A stretch of DNA of 64,000 bases, from positions 184,328 to 248,327 of the forward strand of contig NZ_LT891957.1 of assembly GCF_900186465.1 (NCBI RefSeq), given 5' to 3'. Shown piece by piece: positions 50,418 through 60,726 of the stretch (the first letter of the stretch is position 1; the number at the start of each line of letters is the position of its first letter). The position numbers and the translations under genes are program-made. The notes beneath the pieces were generated by a model that saw only the letters and a list, made by a program, of their open reading frames with translations, did no database searches and had not been told where the DNA came from. The DNA comes from Centipeda felix (GTDB lineage: Bacteria; Bacillota; Negativicutes; Selenomonadales; Selenomonadaceae).

Positions 50418-51677
50418 TTATCGTCCGAGTGCGCGATGTGCAATATCCTTGCGATAGTAGACATCCTTAAAGGAGATCTTCGCTGCAGCGGCATAGGCGG
50501 CATCGACGGCGGAGGATATATCCGCACCGCGCCCAACCACGCCGAGCACGCGTCCGCCATTGGTGACGAGCTTCCCATCTTTCATCGCCGTTCCGGCATG
50601 GAAGACGAGTGCACCCATCGCCTCGGCGTCGGCAAGCCCATGGATCTCCTGCCCCTTGTCATAATGTCCCGGATAGCCGCCCGAAGCAAGCACGACACAG
50701 ACGGCCGCGCCGTCCTTCCAACGGATGGGAACGTCGGCGAGAGTTCCGTCTGCACAGGCACACATGATTGTCACGAGATCGCTGTCGAGAAGCGGAAGAA
50801 CAACCTGCGTCTCTGGATCGCCGAACCGCGCGTTGAACTCCACGACCTTCGGGCCATCCGCCGTCACCATCAGACCAAGATAGAGACAGCCGCGATAGAT
50901 GCGTCCTTCCTTCGCCATGGCGGCGATGGTCGGCTTTAGAATCTCCTCCACGGCACGCTCCGTCATCTCCGGTGTCATGACCGGCGCAGGCGCATAGGTC
51001 CCCATGCCGCCCGTATTCGGTCCGCGGTCACCGTCATAGGCACGCTTGTGATCCTGCGCGCTGATCATCGGACGGATCGTCGTCCCATCGGTAAAGGCGA
51101 GAAGGGATGCCTCCTCCCCCTCCATAAATTCCTCAATGACGACGCGTGCCCCCGCATCACCGAAGGAGTGATCCTCCATGATGGCATCGACGGCATCGAG
51201 TGCCTCCTGCTCCGTCATGGCGACGATAACGCCCTTGCCTGCCGCAAGGCCATCCGCCTTGACGACGATGGGAGCGCCCTCCTGACGGATGTAGGCGCGT
51301 GCGGGTTCTGCCGCGGTAAAGACCTCATAGCGCGCCGTCGGGATTCCATACTTTTTCATGAGATCCTTAGCGAAGGACTTCGAGCCCTCGATCTCCGCTG
51401 CGTTCGCGCGCGGGCCAAAGGCACGAATGCCCGCCGCCTCGAGCTCATCCACCAGCCCATTCATCAGCGGCACCTCGGGGCCAACGACGACAAGTCCGAT
51501 ATCTTTCTCCTTGACAAAGCGCAGGATCTTCGCATGATCGTCAAGTGCAATCGCCGCCGACGCGTCCATGCCGGGATTGCCGGGGATGGCGTAAATCTGC
51601 TCCGTCTGCGGGCTTTCCGAGAGTTTCCAATACAGAGCGTGCTCGCGCCCGCCCGAGCCGATGACAAGAATATTCAC
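50418..51677 (-). CDS. purD: Phosphoribosylamine-glycine ligase
   Basis: 419 residues, ATP-grasp. NILVIGSGGREHALYWKL, GPEVPLMNGLVDEL, PIVVKADGLAAGKGVIVA and LVEFNARFGDPETQ-like GPKVVEFNARFGDPETQVVL are present. It makes GAR, step two of purine synthesis. Last gene of the purine operon, 10 bases after purH. Confidence 0.97.
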   Translation of the reverse strand: MNILVIGSGGREHALYWKLSESPQTEQIYAIPGNPGMDASAAIALDDHAKILRFVKEKDIGLVVVGPEVPLMNGLVDELEAAGIRAFGPRANAAEIEGSKSFAKDLMKKYGIPTARYEVFTAAEPARAYIRQEGAPIVVKADGLAAGKGVIVAMTEQEALDAVDAIMEDHSFGDAGARVVIEEFMEGEEASLLAFTDGTTIRPMISAQDHKRAYDGDRGPNTGGMGTYAPAPVMTPEMTERAVEEILKPTIAAMAKEGRIYRGCLYLGLMVTADGPKVVEFNARFGDPETQVVLPLLDSDLVTIMCACADGTLADVPIRWKDGAAVCVVLASGGYPGHYDKGQEIHGLADAEAMGALVFHAGTAMKDGKLVTNGGRVLGVVGRGADISSAVDAAYAAAAKISFKDVYYRKDIAHRALGR

Positions 51678-51687
51678 GTCGTCTTCC

Positions 51688-52281
51688 TCATTTTTCTATC
51701 TGCTGTGAGAGATATGCTCCGATGGCACGGTCATACTCTGCCGTATGAGCAAATGCCTCCTGCGCCAGACGCATCCGCGTCATGCCGTCCACCGCACCGT
51801 CTTTTTCGATCATCGCGGCGATTTCTGCATAGCGCGACGGATTGGTAATGACAGTGACGAACTTAAAGTTCTTCGCTGCGGCACGAATCATCGCGGGACC
51901 GCCGATGTCGATCTGCTCGACCGCCTCGGCAAGTGTAACGTTGGGCTTCGCCACGGTCTCTACGAACGGATAGAGATTGACGACAACGAGATCAATCGGT
52001 GTGATCTTCAGCTCCCGCAGCGCCTTCTCGTGCTCCGGATTGCCGCGCACAGCGAGAATCCCGCCGTGCACGAGGGGATTCAAGGTCTTGACGCGGCCAT
52101 CCATAATCTCAGGAAACCCGGTGACATCACTGACATAGATAACGGGAATCCCCGCCTCACGCAGCGCCTTCATCGTCCCGCCCGTAGAGACGATCTCAAT
52201 GCCTGCCTTCTGCAGTGTCCGTGCGAATTCGACGACACCACTCTTATCGGATACGCTGATCAGGGCACGTTTTATCTTCAT
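51688..52281 (-). CDS. purH: IMP cyclohydrolase, stand-alone N-terminal domain of PurH
   Basis: 197 residues, covering only the MGS-like cyclohydrolase half of bifunctional PurH (usual length over 500). [49 protein letters not shown] and [15 protein letters not shown] are intact. It closes FAICAR to IMP. The AICAR transformylase half is absent and purD follows after 10 bases, so that activity must be encoded elsewhere. It overlaps purN by four bases. There is no sign of a frameshift, so the split is genuine. Confidence 0.93.
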   Translation of the reverse strand: MKIKRALISVSDKSGVVEFARTLQKAGIEIVSTGGTMKALREAGIPVIYVSDVTGFPEIMDGRVKTLNPLVHGGILAVRGNPEHEKALRELKITPIDLVVVNLYPFVETVAKPNVTLAEAVEQIDIGGPAMIRAAAKNFKFVTVITNPSRYAEIAAMIEKDGAVDGMTRMRLAQEAFAHTAEYDRAIGAYLSQQIEK

Positions 52282-52910
52282 AATGCTCCTCCTTCGGCAG
52301 GGGGCAGGATGTGTACCTGTCTGCCGTCTGTACGAAGTCTGCCATCAACATAGAGTCGAATTGCTGCAGGAAAGATCCGATGTTCCTCCTTTAGAACGCG
52401 TGCGGCAAGGCTGTCCTCCGTATCCCCTTCTGCTACAGGCACAGCTGCCTGAAGAATGATGGGGCCGGAGTCCGTCCCCTCATCCACAAAGTGCACCGTA
52501 CATCCGCTGACCTTCACCCCGTAGGCCAATGCATCTCGATGGGCATGTGCCCCCGGGAAACTTGGCAGCAGAGCGGGGTGGATATTGAGGATGCGTCCCG
52601 CATAAGCACGCACGAAAAGCGGTGACAGGATTCGCATAAACCCTGCCAGCACGACGAGGGTGACCCCGTGCGCGTGCAGTTGTTCAAGCAGGGCGCGCTC
52701 AAAGTCCTCGCGCGCAGCGTACGCTTTGCGTACAACAGCAACATCAGGGATGCCATGTTCCCGTGCACGCGTGAGCGCATAGGCATCCGCCTTGTCCGCA
52801 AGGACGACAGCAATCTCCGCACGAATGTCTCCGCGCTCCATAGCGTCGATGATGGACGCAAGGTTCGACCCGCGCCCCGAGCAGAGCACACCGATTTTTT
52901 CCTTAGGCAT
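52278..52910 (-). CDS. purN: Phosphoribosylglycinamide formyltransferase
   Basis: 210 residues. [60 protein letters not shown] with catalytic Asn-x-His, and [16 protein letters not shown] are present. It uses 10-formyl-THF. The ATG at 52910 is eight bases after AAGGGCGG and overlaps the purM end; a GTG three codons earlier is the alternative. Confidence 0.96.
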   Translation of the reverse strand: MPKEKIGVLCSGRGSNLASIIDAMERGDIRAEIAVVLADKADAYALTRAREHGIPDVAVVRKAYAAREDFERALLEQLHAHGVTLVVLAGFMRILSPLFVRAYAGRILNIHPALLPSFPGAHAHRDALAYGVKVSGCTVHFVDEGTDSGPIILQAAVPVAEGDTEDSLAARVLKEEHRIFPAAIRLYVDGRLRTDGRQVHILPPAEGGAL

Positions 52911-53958
52911 CAAAGGCACCGCCCTTGATCGTCACCTCATGTGCGCCCTCGGTCACGCGTCCGATTCGGAAGACCGCCTCATGCTGTGCACCGAGATGCG
53001 CCTCGATGCGTGCCGCCACCTCCTCAGAGGCAATGAGCACCATGCCGATCCCCATGTTGAACGTGCGGTACATCTCCGCCCAGTCAACGTTGCCCCACTC
53101 CTGCAGAAGGCGGAAGACCGCAGGCATCTCCCACGCAGCGGCATCGACCTCCGCGCCCATCCCATCGGGGAGGGCACGCGGGATGTTTTCATAGAAACCG
53201 CCGCCCGTGATGTGCACCATACCGTGAAGATCAAATTCACGAATCAGCGGCAGGCACACCTGCGGATAGAGACGCGTCGGCGTCAGCAGCTCCTCGCCGA
53301 TGCTGCGTCCCAATTCCTCCATATACTCATCGCCGCGGAAGCCCTTGTGCTCAAAGACGATCTTGCGCACGAGGGAGTATCCGTTGGAATGTACGCCCGA
53401 GGAAGGCAGTCCGAGCAGGACGTCTCCTACCTTCACACGCGCACTCGTGATGAGGCGTTCGCGCTCGACGACACCGACGGCAAACCCCGCGATATCGTAC
53501 TCACCCACGGGGTAGAACCCCGCCATCTCCGCCGTCTCACCGCCGATGAGCGCACAGCCGGATTCCTTGCAGGCTCGGGCAACACCCGAGACCACATCGG
53601 CAACCTGCGTTGGCTCAAGTTTGCCGACGGCGAGGTAGTCGAGGAAAAACAGGGGCTCTGCCCCCTGCACGAGGATGTCGTTGACACACATCGCCACGGC
53701 ATCCTGCCCAATGGTATCATGCCGATGCAGCAGGAAGGCAAGCCGCAGCTTCGTCCCGACTCCATCCGTTCCGGAGACGAGCACGGGTTCACGATAGTCC
53801 TGCGCACGCAGGGCAAACAGACCGCCGAAGCCGCCCAGATCGCCGAGCACCTCCGGACGATAGGTCGCACGCACGCTGTCTTTGATCAGCGATACGGATT
53901 CGTTGCCCGCATCGATGTCGACCCCCGCATCACGATAGGTCATCTTTTCCATGGACAC
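52903..53958 (-). CDS. purM: Phosphoribosylformylglycinamidine cyclo-ligase
   Basis: 351 residues. [59 protein letters not shown] and [15 protein letters not shown] mark AIR synthetase. Initiation is probably at the GTG of 53958, placed by AGGGGG overlapping the purF end; an ATG two codons later is possible. Confidence 0.96.
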   Translation of the reverse strand: MSMEKMTYRDAGVDIDAGNESVSLIKDSVRATYRPEVLGDLGGFGGLFALRAQDYREPVLVSGTDGVGTKLRLAFLLHRHDTIGQDAVAMCVNDILVQGAEPLFFLDYLAVGKLEPTQVADVVSGVARACKESGCALIGGETAEMAGFYPVGEYDIAGFAVGVVERERLITSARVKVGDVLLGLPSSGVHSNGYSLVRKIVFEHKGFRGDEYMEELGRSIGEELLTPTRLYPQVCLPLIREFDLHGMVHITGGGFYENIPRALPDGMGAEVDAAAWEMPAVFRLLQEWGNVDWAEMYRTFNMGIGMVLIASEEVAARIEAHLGAQHEAVFRIGRVTEGAHEVTIKGGAFDA

Positions 53959-55410
53959 TTACATCCCCCTTTCGCGCTGTGCAAGCCGCTGCTGCTCACG
54001 CGTGATCGCGTCGCCCGCGTCGAGGGCGGCATCTTCCTCGGGAACCGGGTACTGATTGTTAAAACATGCGTAGCACATGTGATCCGGATTGAGGGCAGGT
54101 ACGCATGTCCGCAATCCCTCGATGGAGATGAAGTGAAGGGAATCCGCACCGATGAAATCGCGAATCTCCTCAAGGCTCTTCGTCGCCGAGATCAGCTCCT
54201 TGCGCACCGACGTATCGATGCCGTAGTAGCAGGGATCGGTGATCGGCGGGCTGCTGATGCAAACATGGATTTCACGCGCTCCGGCATTCCGCAGGAGCCG
54301 TACGATCTTGCCGCTCGTCGTGCCGCGCACGATGGAGTCATCCACCATGATGACGGACTTTCCCTCAACAACAGAGCGCACGGGGCTCAGCTTCAGCTTG
54401 ACCGCCGTATCGCGCTGTTTCTGCGTCGGCTGGATGAACGTCCGTCCGATGTAGCGGTTCTTGATGAGGCCCTCCGCAAACGGGATGCCCGTCTCATAGG
54501 CGAATCCCGTCGCTGCCGTCGTTCCCGAGTCCGGCACCGAGATGACCACATCACCGCGAAGCCCGGACTCGCGCGCCAGAACACGCCCCATCTCGAAGCG
54601 TGCTGCATGAACACTCTGTCCATCGATGATCGAGTCGGGGCGTGCAAAATAGATGTACTCGAAGATGCAGGAAGCAACATCCTGCCCATTGGTGAAACGG
54701 TAGGACCTAAGTGCGCCGTTCTCCACGACGACCATCTCTCCCGGCAGCACATCGCGCACGAAGGAAGCTCCGTTGACATCGAGCGCACATGTCTCGGAGG
54801 AAAGCACCCAGCCGCCCTCCTCCGTCCGTCCGATACAAAGCGGACGAAAGCCCTGCGGATCGCGCACACCGATGAGCTTGTTCTCGGTCATGATGGTCAG
54901 GCAGAATGCGCCGCGTACCTTCTGCGCGGTCTCCAAGATGCGCTCCTCGATGGTCGCCTTCTGTGAGCGTGCGATCAGATGGACAAAGACCTCCGAGTCG
55001 ATCGTCGTCTGGAACACCGTACCCTTGCTCTCAAGGTCACGGCGAATCCATGCTGCATTGGTGAGGTCGCCGTTATGCGCCAGTGCCAGCGCACCGCCGG
55101 CATAGTTGACGCGCAGCGGCTGTGCATTCGCCGCAAGGCTGAACCCCGTCGTCGCATAGCGCACATGGCCGATGGCAATTTTGGCATGGTCAAGATGAGG
55201 CAGTTCCGAGCGAAACACCTCGGTCACCAGCCCCATCCCTTTTTTGACGTCAATCCATGCACCGTCCGTCAGCGCAATACCCGCACTCTCCTGTCCGCGA
55301 TGCTGGAGCGCAAAGAGACCGAGATACGTCATCTCGGACACATCCTCCGTCGGAGAATACACGCCGTAGATGCCGCACTCTTCCTTCCACTTTGGCACTT
55401 TTTCGTACAT
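53959..55410 (-). CDS. purF: Amidophosphoribosyltransferase
   Basis: 483 residues. It is the first committed enzyme of purine synthesis. The propeptide MYEKVPKWKEE is followed by the catalytic N-terminal Cys of CGIYGVY, as in the Bacillus type. LQHRGQESAGIAL and the PRPP motif VIMVDDSIVRGTTSG follow. C-terminal cysteines (TCVPALN, CYACFNNQYP) fit the [4Fe-4S] form. Confidence 0.97.
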   Translation of the reverse strand: MYEKVPKWKEECGIYGVYSPTEDVSEMTYLGLFALQHRGQESAGIALTDGAWIDVKKGMGLVTEVFRSELPHLDHAKIAIGHVRYATTGFSLAANAQPLRVNYAGGALALAHNGDLTNAAWIRRDLESKGTVFQTTIDSEVFVHLIARSQKATIEERILETAQKVRGAFCLTIMTENKLIGVRDPQGFRPLCIGRTEEGGWVLSSETCALDVNGASFVRDVLPGEMVVVENGALRSYRFTNGQDVASCIFEYIYFARPDSIIDGQSVHAARFEMGRVLARESGLRGDVVISVPDSGTTAATGFAYETGIPFAEGLIKNRYIGRTFIQPTQKQRDTAVKLKLSPVRSVVEGKSVIMVDDSIVRGTTSGKIVRLLRNAGAREIHVCISSPPITDPCYYGIDTSVRKELISATKSLEEIRDFIGADSLHFISIEGLRTCVPALNPDHMCYACFNNQYPVPEEDAALDAGDAITREQQRLAQRERGM

Positions 55411-55415
55411 CGCTC

Positions 55416-56129
55416 TTATGCTTCTCCCGTCAGCCTGCGGAGCATCTCCTTATAGGCATCCTCTACGTTGCCGAGGTCGCGGCGGAAACGATCCTTATCC
55501 AGTTTCTCCTTCGTATCGCTGTCCCAGAAACGGCAGTTGTCCGGCGAAATCTCATCGGCAAGGATGATCTTCCCGTCGGCATCTCTGCCGAACTCCAGCT
55601 TGAAGTCAATGAGATCCACCTTCTTGGACTTGAGGAACTTCGTGAGGATATCATTGATCTTCAGCGACATGCGTTCGATCTCGTCCAGTTCCGCATCCGT
55701 CGCGATCTTCATGGCGCGGATATGATAGCGGTTGAGCATCGGATCGCCGAGATCGTCGTTCTTATAGCAGTACTCGATGACCGGGAACGGCATCAGAACG
55801 CCTTCCTCGAGTCCAAGACGCTTGGCGAGTGAACCGGCCGCCACGTTGCGGATGATGACCTCAAGCGGAATAATCGTGAGCTTCTTCACGAGCATCTCAC
55901 GATCGCTCGGCATGGAGATATAGTGATGAGCGATGCCCTCCTTCGCCAGCAGGTCGAAGAAAAATGCCGACATCTTGTTGTTCATGATCCCCTTGCCCAC
56001 GATCGTGCCGCGCTTGGCACCGTTCCCCGCCGTCGCGTCGTCCTTGTAGTAGACAAGGTACTCATTCGGATTGTCCGTGGCATAAATGATCTTTGCTTTT
56101 CCCTCATAAAGAGCCTCTTTACGCTCCAT
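55416..56129 (-). CDS. purC: Phosphoribosylaminoimidazole-succinocarboxamide synthase
   Basis: 237 residues, the usual short bacterial length. [52 protein letters not shown] and [31 protein letters not shown] are the SAICAR synthetase signatures. It starts 39 bases after purE. Confidence 0.98.
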   Translation of the reverse strand: MERKEALYEGKAKIIYATDNPNEYLVYYKDDATAGNGAKRGTIVGKGIMNNKMSAFFFDLLAKEGIAHHYISMPSDREMLVKKLTIIPLEVIIRNVAAGSLAKRLGLEEGVLMPFPVIEYCYKNDDLGDPMLNRYHIRAMKIATDAELDEIERMSLKINDILTKFLKSKKVDLIDFKLEFGRDADGKIILADEISPDNCRFWDSDTKEKLDKDRFRRDLGNVEDAYKEMLRRLTGEA

Positions 56130-56168
56130 CGTTGTCCTGCCTTTCTTCCCAAATAATAGAAAAATCCC

Positions 56169-56657
56169 TTAGAGCTGTGCCGCGACGCGATCTGCCTTCT
56201 TCTCGACCTCCAGCACCATCTTTTCCCGATAGTCCATGAGTGCCTCGGCGATGGCAGTATCGTATACGGCGAGGATCTCCGCTGCAAAGATTGCCGCATT
56301 CTTCGCACCATTGACCGCCATGGTCGCTACGGGTACGCCCGACGGCATCTGCACCGTGCTGAGCAGCGCATCCATCCCGTTCAGCGGCGTCGCATTGACC
56401 GGAACTCCGATCACCGGTTTGATCGTATAGCTCGCTACGACACCTGCGAGATGCGCCGCTGCCCCTGCCGCCACAATAAATGCGGCAAATTCTTTGTCGT
56501 GATCTGCCTCCATAACAAAATCACGAACGATAGACGGCGTACGATGTGCTGACGCCACCTTAACAACTGGCTCGATACCAAAGTGTTTCAGGAGCTCAAC
56601 TGCCGGCTTCAGAATCGGCCAATCAGAATCGCTGCCCATCAAAACTGCTACCTTCAT
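56169..56657 (-). CDS. purE: N5-carboxyaminoimidazole ribonucleotide mutase
   Basis: 162 residues. [56 protein letters not shown] and [29 protein letters not shown] are class I PurE features; no PurK is in the window. First gene of the purine operon. Confidence 0.97.
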   Translation of the reverse strand: MKVAVLMGSDSDWPILKPAVELLKHFGIEPVVKVASAHRTPSIVRDFVMEADHDKEFAAFIVAAGAAAHLAGVVASYTIKPVIGVPVNATPLNGMDALLSTVQMPSGVPVATMAVNGAKNAAIFAAEILAVYDTAIAEALMDYREKMVLEVEKKADRVAAQL

Positions 56658-56677
56658 ATTATCATCTCCTCATGCCT

Positions 56678-56706
56678 ATGATAGCGAGATTTCAAATTCA
56701 TGTCAA
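56678..56706 (-). promoter_or_regulatory. Promoter of the purine operon
   Basis: Minus strand TTGACA, 17 bases, TATCAT, with a leader of only about 15-20 bases; there is no room for a purine riboswitch. Confidence 0.85.
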
Positions 56707-56713
56707 TAGAACG

Positions 56714-56750
56714 AAAAAAGGACTGCCGTATCGCAGGATACAGCAGTCCC
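56714..56750 (-). terminator. Terminator of cheV
   Basis: Hairpin GGACTGC/GCAGTCC with an extended inner stem GTATC/GATAC and a run of six T on the minus strand. Confidence 0.9.
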
Positions 56751-56762
56751 ATAGAACAAGTC

Positions 56763-57713
56763 TCAATTTTCTTTGCTTGTATCGTGCAGGGGCTCACCAA
56801 AGATCAGTGTGTCCAGAAGATCGATCAGTTGATTGATCTCTGGTTTCGATACCTGTCCCGATGCACCGAGGCTCTCGCCCTTGCGCCTCATCTCCTCGCT
56901 GATGAGCGAGGAGAAGAGAACAAGCGGAACCTCCCCAAGGCGGTCATCCTCGCGCACGAGCTTCAGTAGACGATGTCCATCCATCTTTGGCATCTCTACA
57001 TCGGAGATGATGATACGGACGTGGTTCTCGATCGGCCCATTCTTGCGTGCAAGATCCTGCAGATAATCCCATGCATCCTGTCCGTTGCCGAAGTCACGAA
57101 TGAACTTGTAGCCTGCCTCATGCAGTGTCGTCACGAGGAGTTCACGCAGCATCTTGGAGTCCTCGGCAACGACGACATGCGCCGTACCGCGCCGCGTTTT
57201 GGCATCCTGTGTTGCCTCGGCAACCGTCGTGAGCTTCTGGTTGATCTCGGGATTGATCTCCGCGATGATCGTCTCAAAGTCCAGCAGTAGAACGATACGA
57301 TCTTCCATCTTGATGATGCCGACCACGCGCGACCCTTCACCAACATTCGGTGCCGGCTCCATATTTTTCCACGAGATACGATGGATACGGTAAACACTGC
57401 CAACGAGGAAACCGATGTCATAGTTATTGATCTCTGTCACGATGATGTTCTGCAGCTCATCCGACGTCTGGAGATTAAGGCAGCGTGCCATATTGACAAG
57501 AGGGATTGCCTTACCGCGCAGTGTGAACAAGCCATCGACATAGGGATGGGCCTCTGGCATGGCAGTCACCGGCACACGCGTAATGACCTCGCGTACCTTC
57601 GCGACATTGATGCCGTAGTTCACTTTCCCTATGCTGAACTCAACAATCTCAAATTCGTTTGTTCCTGTCTCAAGCAGGATGCCCTTTTTCTCTTCGGTTA
57701 CCGTATCTGCCAT
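56763..57713 (-). CDS. cheV: Chemotaxis protein CheV (CheW domain plus receiver)
   Basis: 316 residues. The CheW-like domain (residues 18-160) contains FSIGKVNYGINVAKVREVI and VDGLFTLRGKAIPLVNMARCL. The receiver (178-305) has AEDSKMLRELL, phospho-acceptor Asp in IIISDVEMPKMDG and the Lys in QVSKPE. It couples chemoreceptors to CheA and adapts. Monocistronic by terminator, start after GGGGAGAG. Confidence 0.95.
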   Translation of the reverse strand: MADTVTEEKKGILLETGTNEFEIVEFSIGKVNYGINVAKVREVITRVPVTAMPEAHPYVDGLFTLRGKAIPLVNMARCLNLQTSDELQNIIVTEINNYDIGFLVGSVYRIHRISWKNMEPAPNVGEGSRVVGIIKMEDRIVLLLDFETIIAEINPEINQKLTTVAEATQDAKTRRGTAHVVVAEDSKMLRELLVTTLHEAGYKFIRDFGNGQDAWDYLQDLARKNGPIENHVRIIISDVEMPKMDGHRLLKLVREDDRLGEVPLVLFSSLISEEMRRKGESLGASGQVSKPEINQLIDLLDTLIFGEPLHDTSKEN

Positions 57714-57800
57714 TTATCTCTCCCCCTGCACGTCAACATTCTTCGCTATGCTCTCTATTCGCCCTTGGAAGAAAAAATCCTTCCTTGGATTAAGAAAAAA

Positions 57801-58700
57801 CTAGTTCTTTTTGTGTTCTTCCAATAAGTACGTCCATCCATCCTCTTGATGGATGCGGCCTTCCTTCATCAACCGCCCAAGGGCGCGCTTAAATGCGGCC
57901 TTACTGATCCCGAAACGATCCTTAAGCACCGCAGGAGATGTCGCGTCCGTATACGGCATCTTTCCGCCATGTTCCATCAAAAGTGCGAGCAGGCGATCAG
58001 CATCCAGCTTGCGCGCGTCCTCTTTCGGGGGGCGCAGGGACGCGTTCAGCCGCCCGTCCTCACGCAGATAAGTCACGCGAATCTCGACGGTCTCGCCGAC
58101 GCGTGGCCGCCACGGAGCCTCCTGATGATCGATGAACGCAATATAGTGCTCCTCAGTAAAGAGAAAAATACCGCGTTCTGTAATGTTATAGACAGAGCCT
58201 CTCAGCCGATCGCCTACATGCACACCCGTGGCAGGGCGAGAGGCACGGCGCAGCTCATCCTCCACCTCCATCGTTACGGCAAGGCGCCCGGACTTATCCG
58301 TATAGAGCTTCGCCCAAACTACCTCACCGACCTGCGGCCGTCCGCGCATCCCTGCGTAAGGCAGAAAAATGCCGCGCTCTGCTCCGACATCGAGAAAGGC
58401 GCCTTCCTTCGTCACGTTGATGACACGCAGACGAGCAACCTGCCCTTCCTTCATGCGCGGTGTACGCATACTCGCCGTCAGCCGCCGTTTCGGATCGAGG
58501 TAAAGAAAGACGCGGACGCGGTCGCCCACCTTGACCGGTGCAGTCTGCTGCATCGTGTGCAGCAGAATATCATCACTCGTATTGCCCGTTTCTGCATCCA
58601 AAAAGACGCCCCACTCGGATTCGCGCACAGCAGTGAGTTCCGCCACCTGACTGGGGCCGTATTTACGGTGCGCAGGCACGGGCTTTTGCAGCTCCGCCAC
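57801..58700 (-). CDS. CvfB-type S1 RNA-binding protein
   Basis: 299 residues. Three S1-like folds (near residues 15-60, 85-135 and 150-215) are followed by a C-terminal winged helix (DKFGISKAAFKRALGRLMKEGRIHQEDGWTYL-like). This is the CvfB/YitL layout, RNA-binding proteins affecting virulence and translation in staphylococci. It starts with GTG four bases after the rsfS stop and so is part of the nadD-rsfS unit. Confidence 0.9.
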   Translation of the reverse strand: MAELQKPVPAHRKYGPSQVAELTAVRESEWGVFLDAETGNTSDDILLHTMQQTAPVKVGDRVRVFLYLDPKRRLTASMRTPRMKEGQVARLRVINVTKEGAFLDVGAERGIFLPYAGMRGRPQVGEVVWAKLYTDKSGRLAVTMEVEDELRRASRPATGVHVGDRLRGSVYNITERGIFLFTEEHYIAFIDHQEAPWRPRVGETVEIRVTYLREDGRLNASLRPPKEDARKLDADRLLALLMEHGGKMPYTDATSPAVLKDRFGISKAAFKRALGRLMKEGRIHQEDGWTYLLEEHKKN

Positions 58701-58703
58701 GGC

Positions 58704-59048
58704 CTATTCTTCATAGGGCGTAAGTTTGGCATCGCCCCAGAGCCGCTCCAGCGCATAGTACTCGCGCGCATCCTGCTGAAATATGTGTGCCACCGTATCA
58801 CCGTAGTCGAGCAGCACCCACTCGCCCTCTCGGTAGCCCTCCTTGTGGAGAAAGTTCACCCCTGCCTCCTCCATCTTCTCCTCGATATTGTCTGCGATCG
58901 CGCGCACCTGCGTCGCAGTATTTGCGGAGCAAATAATAAAATAGTCATTGGTCGACATCAGTCCGACCATATCCATCTGTACGATGTCGCGCGCCTTCTT
59001 TTCATCCGCTGCCGCCTGAATCACACGGCTTTTTTCCTGCTCTGTCAA
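58704..59048 (-). CDS. rsfS: Ribosomal silencing factor RsfS
   Basis: 114 residues. DEKKARDIVQMDMVGLMSTNDYFIICSANTATQVRAIADNIEEK and EGEWVLLDYGDTVAHIFQQDAREYYALERLWGDA are the RsfS core. It binds L14 and blocks subunit joining in starvation. Starts with TTG after GAGGAG, four bases after the LCP gene. Confidence 0.96.
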   Translation of the reverse strand: MTEQEKSRVIQAAADEKKARDIVQMDMVGLMSTNDYFIICSANTATQVRAIADNIEEKMEEAGVNFLHKEGYREGEWVLLDYGDTVAHIFQQDAREYYALERLWGDAKLTPYEE

Positions 59049-59051
59049 ACT

Positions 59052-60116
59052 CTACTCCTCCTTCTTCTGCTCTCCTTCCGTCTCCTCCGACGGAAAGAGT
59101 TCACGTATGATCTTATCGGTCGCCGCACGATCCATAATCCACACCGTATCATCATCCCGCGCAAAATCGCCCGGCAGCATGATGGTGCGCGGCGGCTGTG
59201 CATTCAGCTTCCGCACCACATTCCCGATGTGCACCGAGTCAAAGAGCTCGGCACTCGTGGTGACATCCTGTTTCAGTATATCGGCAAGCTGTGGGATCTT
59301 GGGCAGCGTATCTACACGGAGCAGCTTGGCGTAGAACGCCTTGACAAACTTTTGCTGCCGCTGCGTACGCCCGAGATCGCCGAGATCATCCCCACGATAG
59401 CGCAGGTACTGTTCCGCCTCTGCCCCATCGAGATGGCGATATCCCTGACGCATGTGAATGGAAAGACCCGCCTCCGGATCGTCATAGTCCATATCCCGCT
59501 CAACGTAGAGATCGACCCCCCCGACAGCATCGACAATCTTCTCAAAGGTATCCATATCGATGACAACGTACTGATGAATCGAGATGTCGAACATCTGATT
59601 GATCGTCCGCACCATCAACGGTGCTCCGCCCACTGCATAGACGTGGGAAAGGCGCGTCTCCCCCTTCCCCTGAGCCATGGGCACCCACGTATCGCGCGGG
59701 ATATTGAGGATGCGTACCTTGCCCGTCGCATTCTCCATGCTCATGAGCAGAATGGCGTCCGCACGCTTTTCCGATGCTTCGTCCATATTCACTGCATCGT
59801 CGAGACCGAGCACGAGAACATTCGTATAGCCGTCAAACCGCACATCGACCTCGCCGCGGTTTTCCTCCTGACGAACGAGATATGCCTCATACATTTCCCG
59901 TATATCATGGTACGCCTCAACACCCCATCCGATCAGATAATAGCCCGAGATGCCGACAAAGACGAGGAGAAAGACCGTGCAGATCAGGCGAAAAAGTCCG
60001 CGCAGGACGGCCATGCGTCGGCGGCGTGCACGCTGTGTGCGGCGTCGCTTTATGTTCTCGCGCGAGTTTTCGCTTGCCAGCTGTGCCGCGAGATCCTCCG
60101 TATCATAATCGGACAA
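59052..60116 (-). CDS. LytR-CpsA-Psr (LCP) family protein
   Basis: 354 residues. An N-terminal basic cytoplasmic tail, one membrane helix near 45-70, then the LCP domain with VLVLGLDDAVN, ADAILLMSMENATGKVRILNIPRDTWVP and the RYRGDDLGDLGRTQRQQ arginine-rich motif. LCP enzymes attach glycopolymers to peptidoglycan or lipid carriers. The start is a TTG at 60116. It sits between yqeK and rsfS as in many Firmicutes. Confidence 0.94.
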   Translation of the reverse strand: MSDYDTEDLAAQLASENSRENIKRRRTQRARRRRMAVLRGLFRLICTVFLLVFVGISGYYLIGWGVEAYHDIREMYEAYLVRQEENRGEVDVRFDGYTNVLVLGLDDAVNMDEASEKRADAILLMSMENATGKVRILNIPRDTWVPMAQGKGETRLSHVYAVGGAPLMVRTINQMFDISIHQYVVIDMDTFEKIVDAVGGVDLYVERDMDYDDPEAGLSIHMRQGYRHLDGAEAEQYLRYRGDDLGDLGRTQRQQKFVKAFYAKLLRVDTLPKIPQLADILKQDVTTSAELFDSVHIGNVVRKLNAQPPRTIMLPGDFARDDDTVWIMDRAATDKIIRELFPSEETEGEQKKEE

Positions 60117-60144
60117 CGCCCCTCTCCCCCCTTTTTCCCTCTGT

Positions 60145-60726
60145 TCAGCGCTGCCGCAAAAGCAGTTCGTTCCGTGCCGCCACCGTATCCGGATGAACGA
60201 GCCCTCCCTTTTTCAGAACGAATTGGATGGACTCCGTGAGTCCGACCAGCAGCATCGCGTCGAGTGATGCCGTACGCGCGAGCTCCCGCAGATGCTCCAC
60301 CTCCGGATATTCACGCGACGGCTCAATCATATCTGCAAAGTAGATGATCTGATCGAGCGCGGTCATCCCTCTTCCCCCAACCGTATGCCGCCAGATCGCC
60401 TGCGCAATGCCCGCGTCATCGACGCCATAGTCCTCATAGATGAGATAGGCGCCCACGTAGGCGTGCAGGAGCAGGGGCATCGCCGCCTCGATCCTGCCGA
60501 TGGGAATCCCGCGCCGCCGCGCCTCTCCGGGAAGCTCCGCTGTCGCGTAGGTGCGCCCGCAGTCATGCAGAAGCCCTGCGGTACGTGCGCGTTCCTCGTC
60601 CATGCCGAAGCGTCGTGCCAGTTCCGCCGCCGTATCCGCCACCCCGAGCGAATGCTGATAGCGTCCCGGCGCAAGACGTTCTTCCAGACGAGCGCGCATC
60701 TCCTCATACGTCATGTCCATGCGCAC
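60145..60726 (-). CDS. yqeK: HD-domain nucleotide hydrolase YqeK
   Basis: 193 residues. RYQHSLGVADTAAELARRFG, the HD pair in AGLLHDCGR and IWRHTVGGRGMTALDQIIYFADMIEPSR are YqeK features. It probably hydrolyses Ap4A symmetrically. GTG at 60726 is better spaced from GGAGG than the ATGs following at codons 3 and 5. It overlaps nadD. Confidence 0.93.
   Translation of the reverse strand: MRMDMTYEEMRARLEERLAPGRYQHSLGVADTAAELARRFGMDEERARTAGLLHDCGRTYATAELPGEARRRGIPIGRIEAAMPLLLHAYVGAYLIYEDYGVDDAGIAQAIWRHTVGGRGMTALDQIIYFADMIEPSREYPEVEHLRELARTASLDAMLLVGLTESIQFVLKKGGLVHPDTVAARNELLLRQR

Noticed and set aside
52792-54966. A 724-codon plus-strand frame opposite purM and purF
   Set aside because: Shadow of the purine genes; no promoter, ribosome site or domain.
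56658-56713. Purine riboswitch before purE
   Set aside because: The promoter is directly before the gene, leaving a leader of about 20 bases, far too short for an aptamer.
57846-60239. A 797-codon open frame on the plus strand opposite cvfB, rsfS and the LCP gene
   Set aside because: Exactly antiparallel to three well-recognised genes with ribosome sites; amino-acid make-up is of the shadow type (Arg/His/Leu rich), with no recognisable domain.
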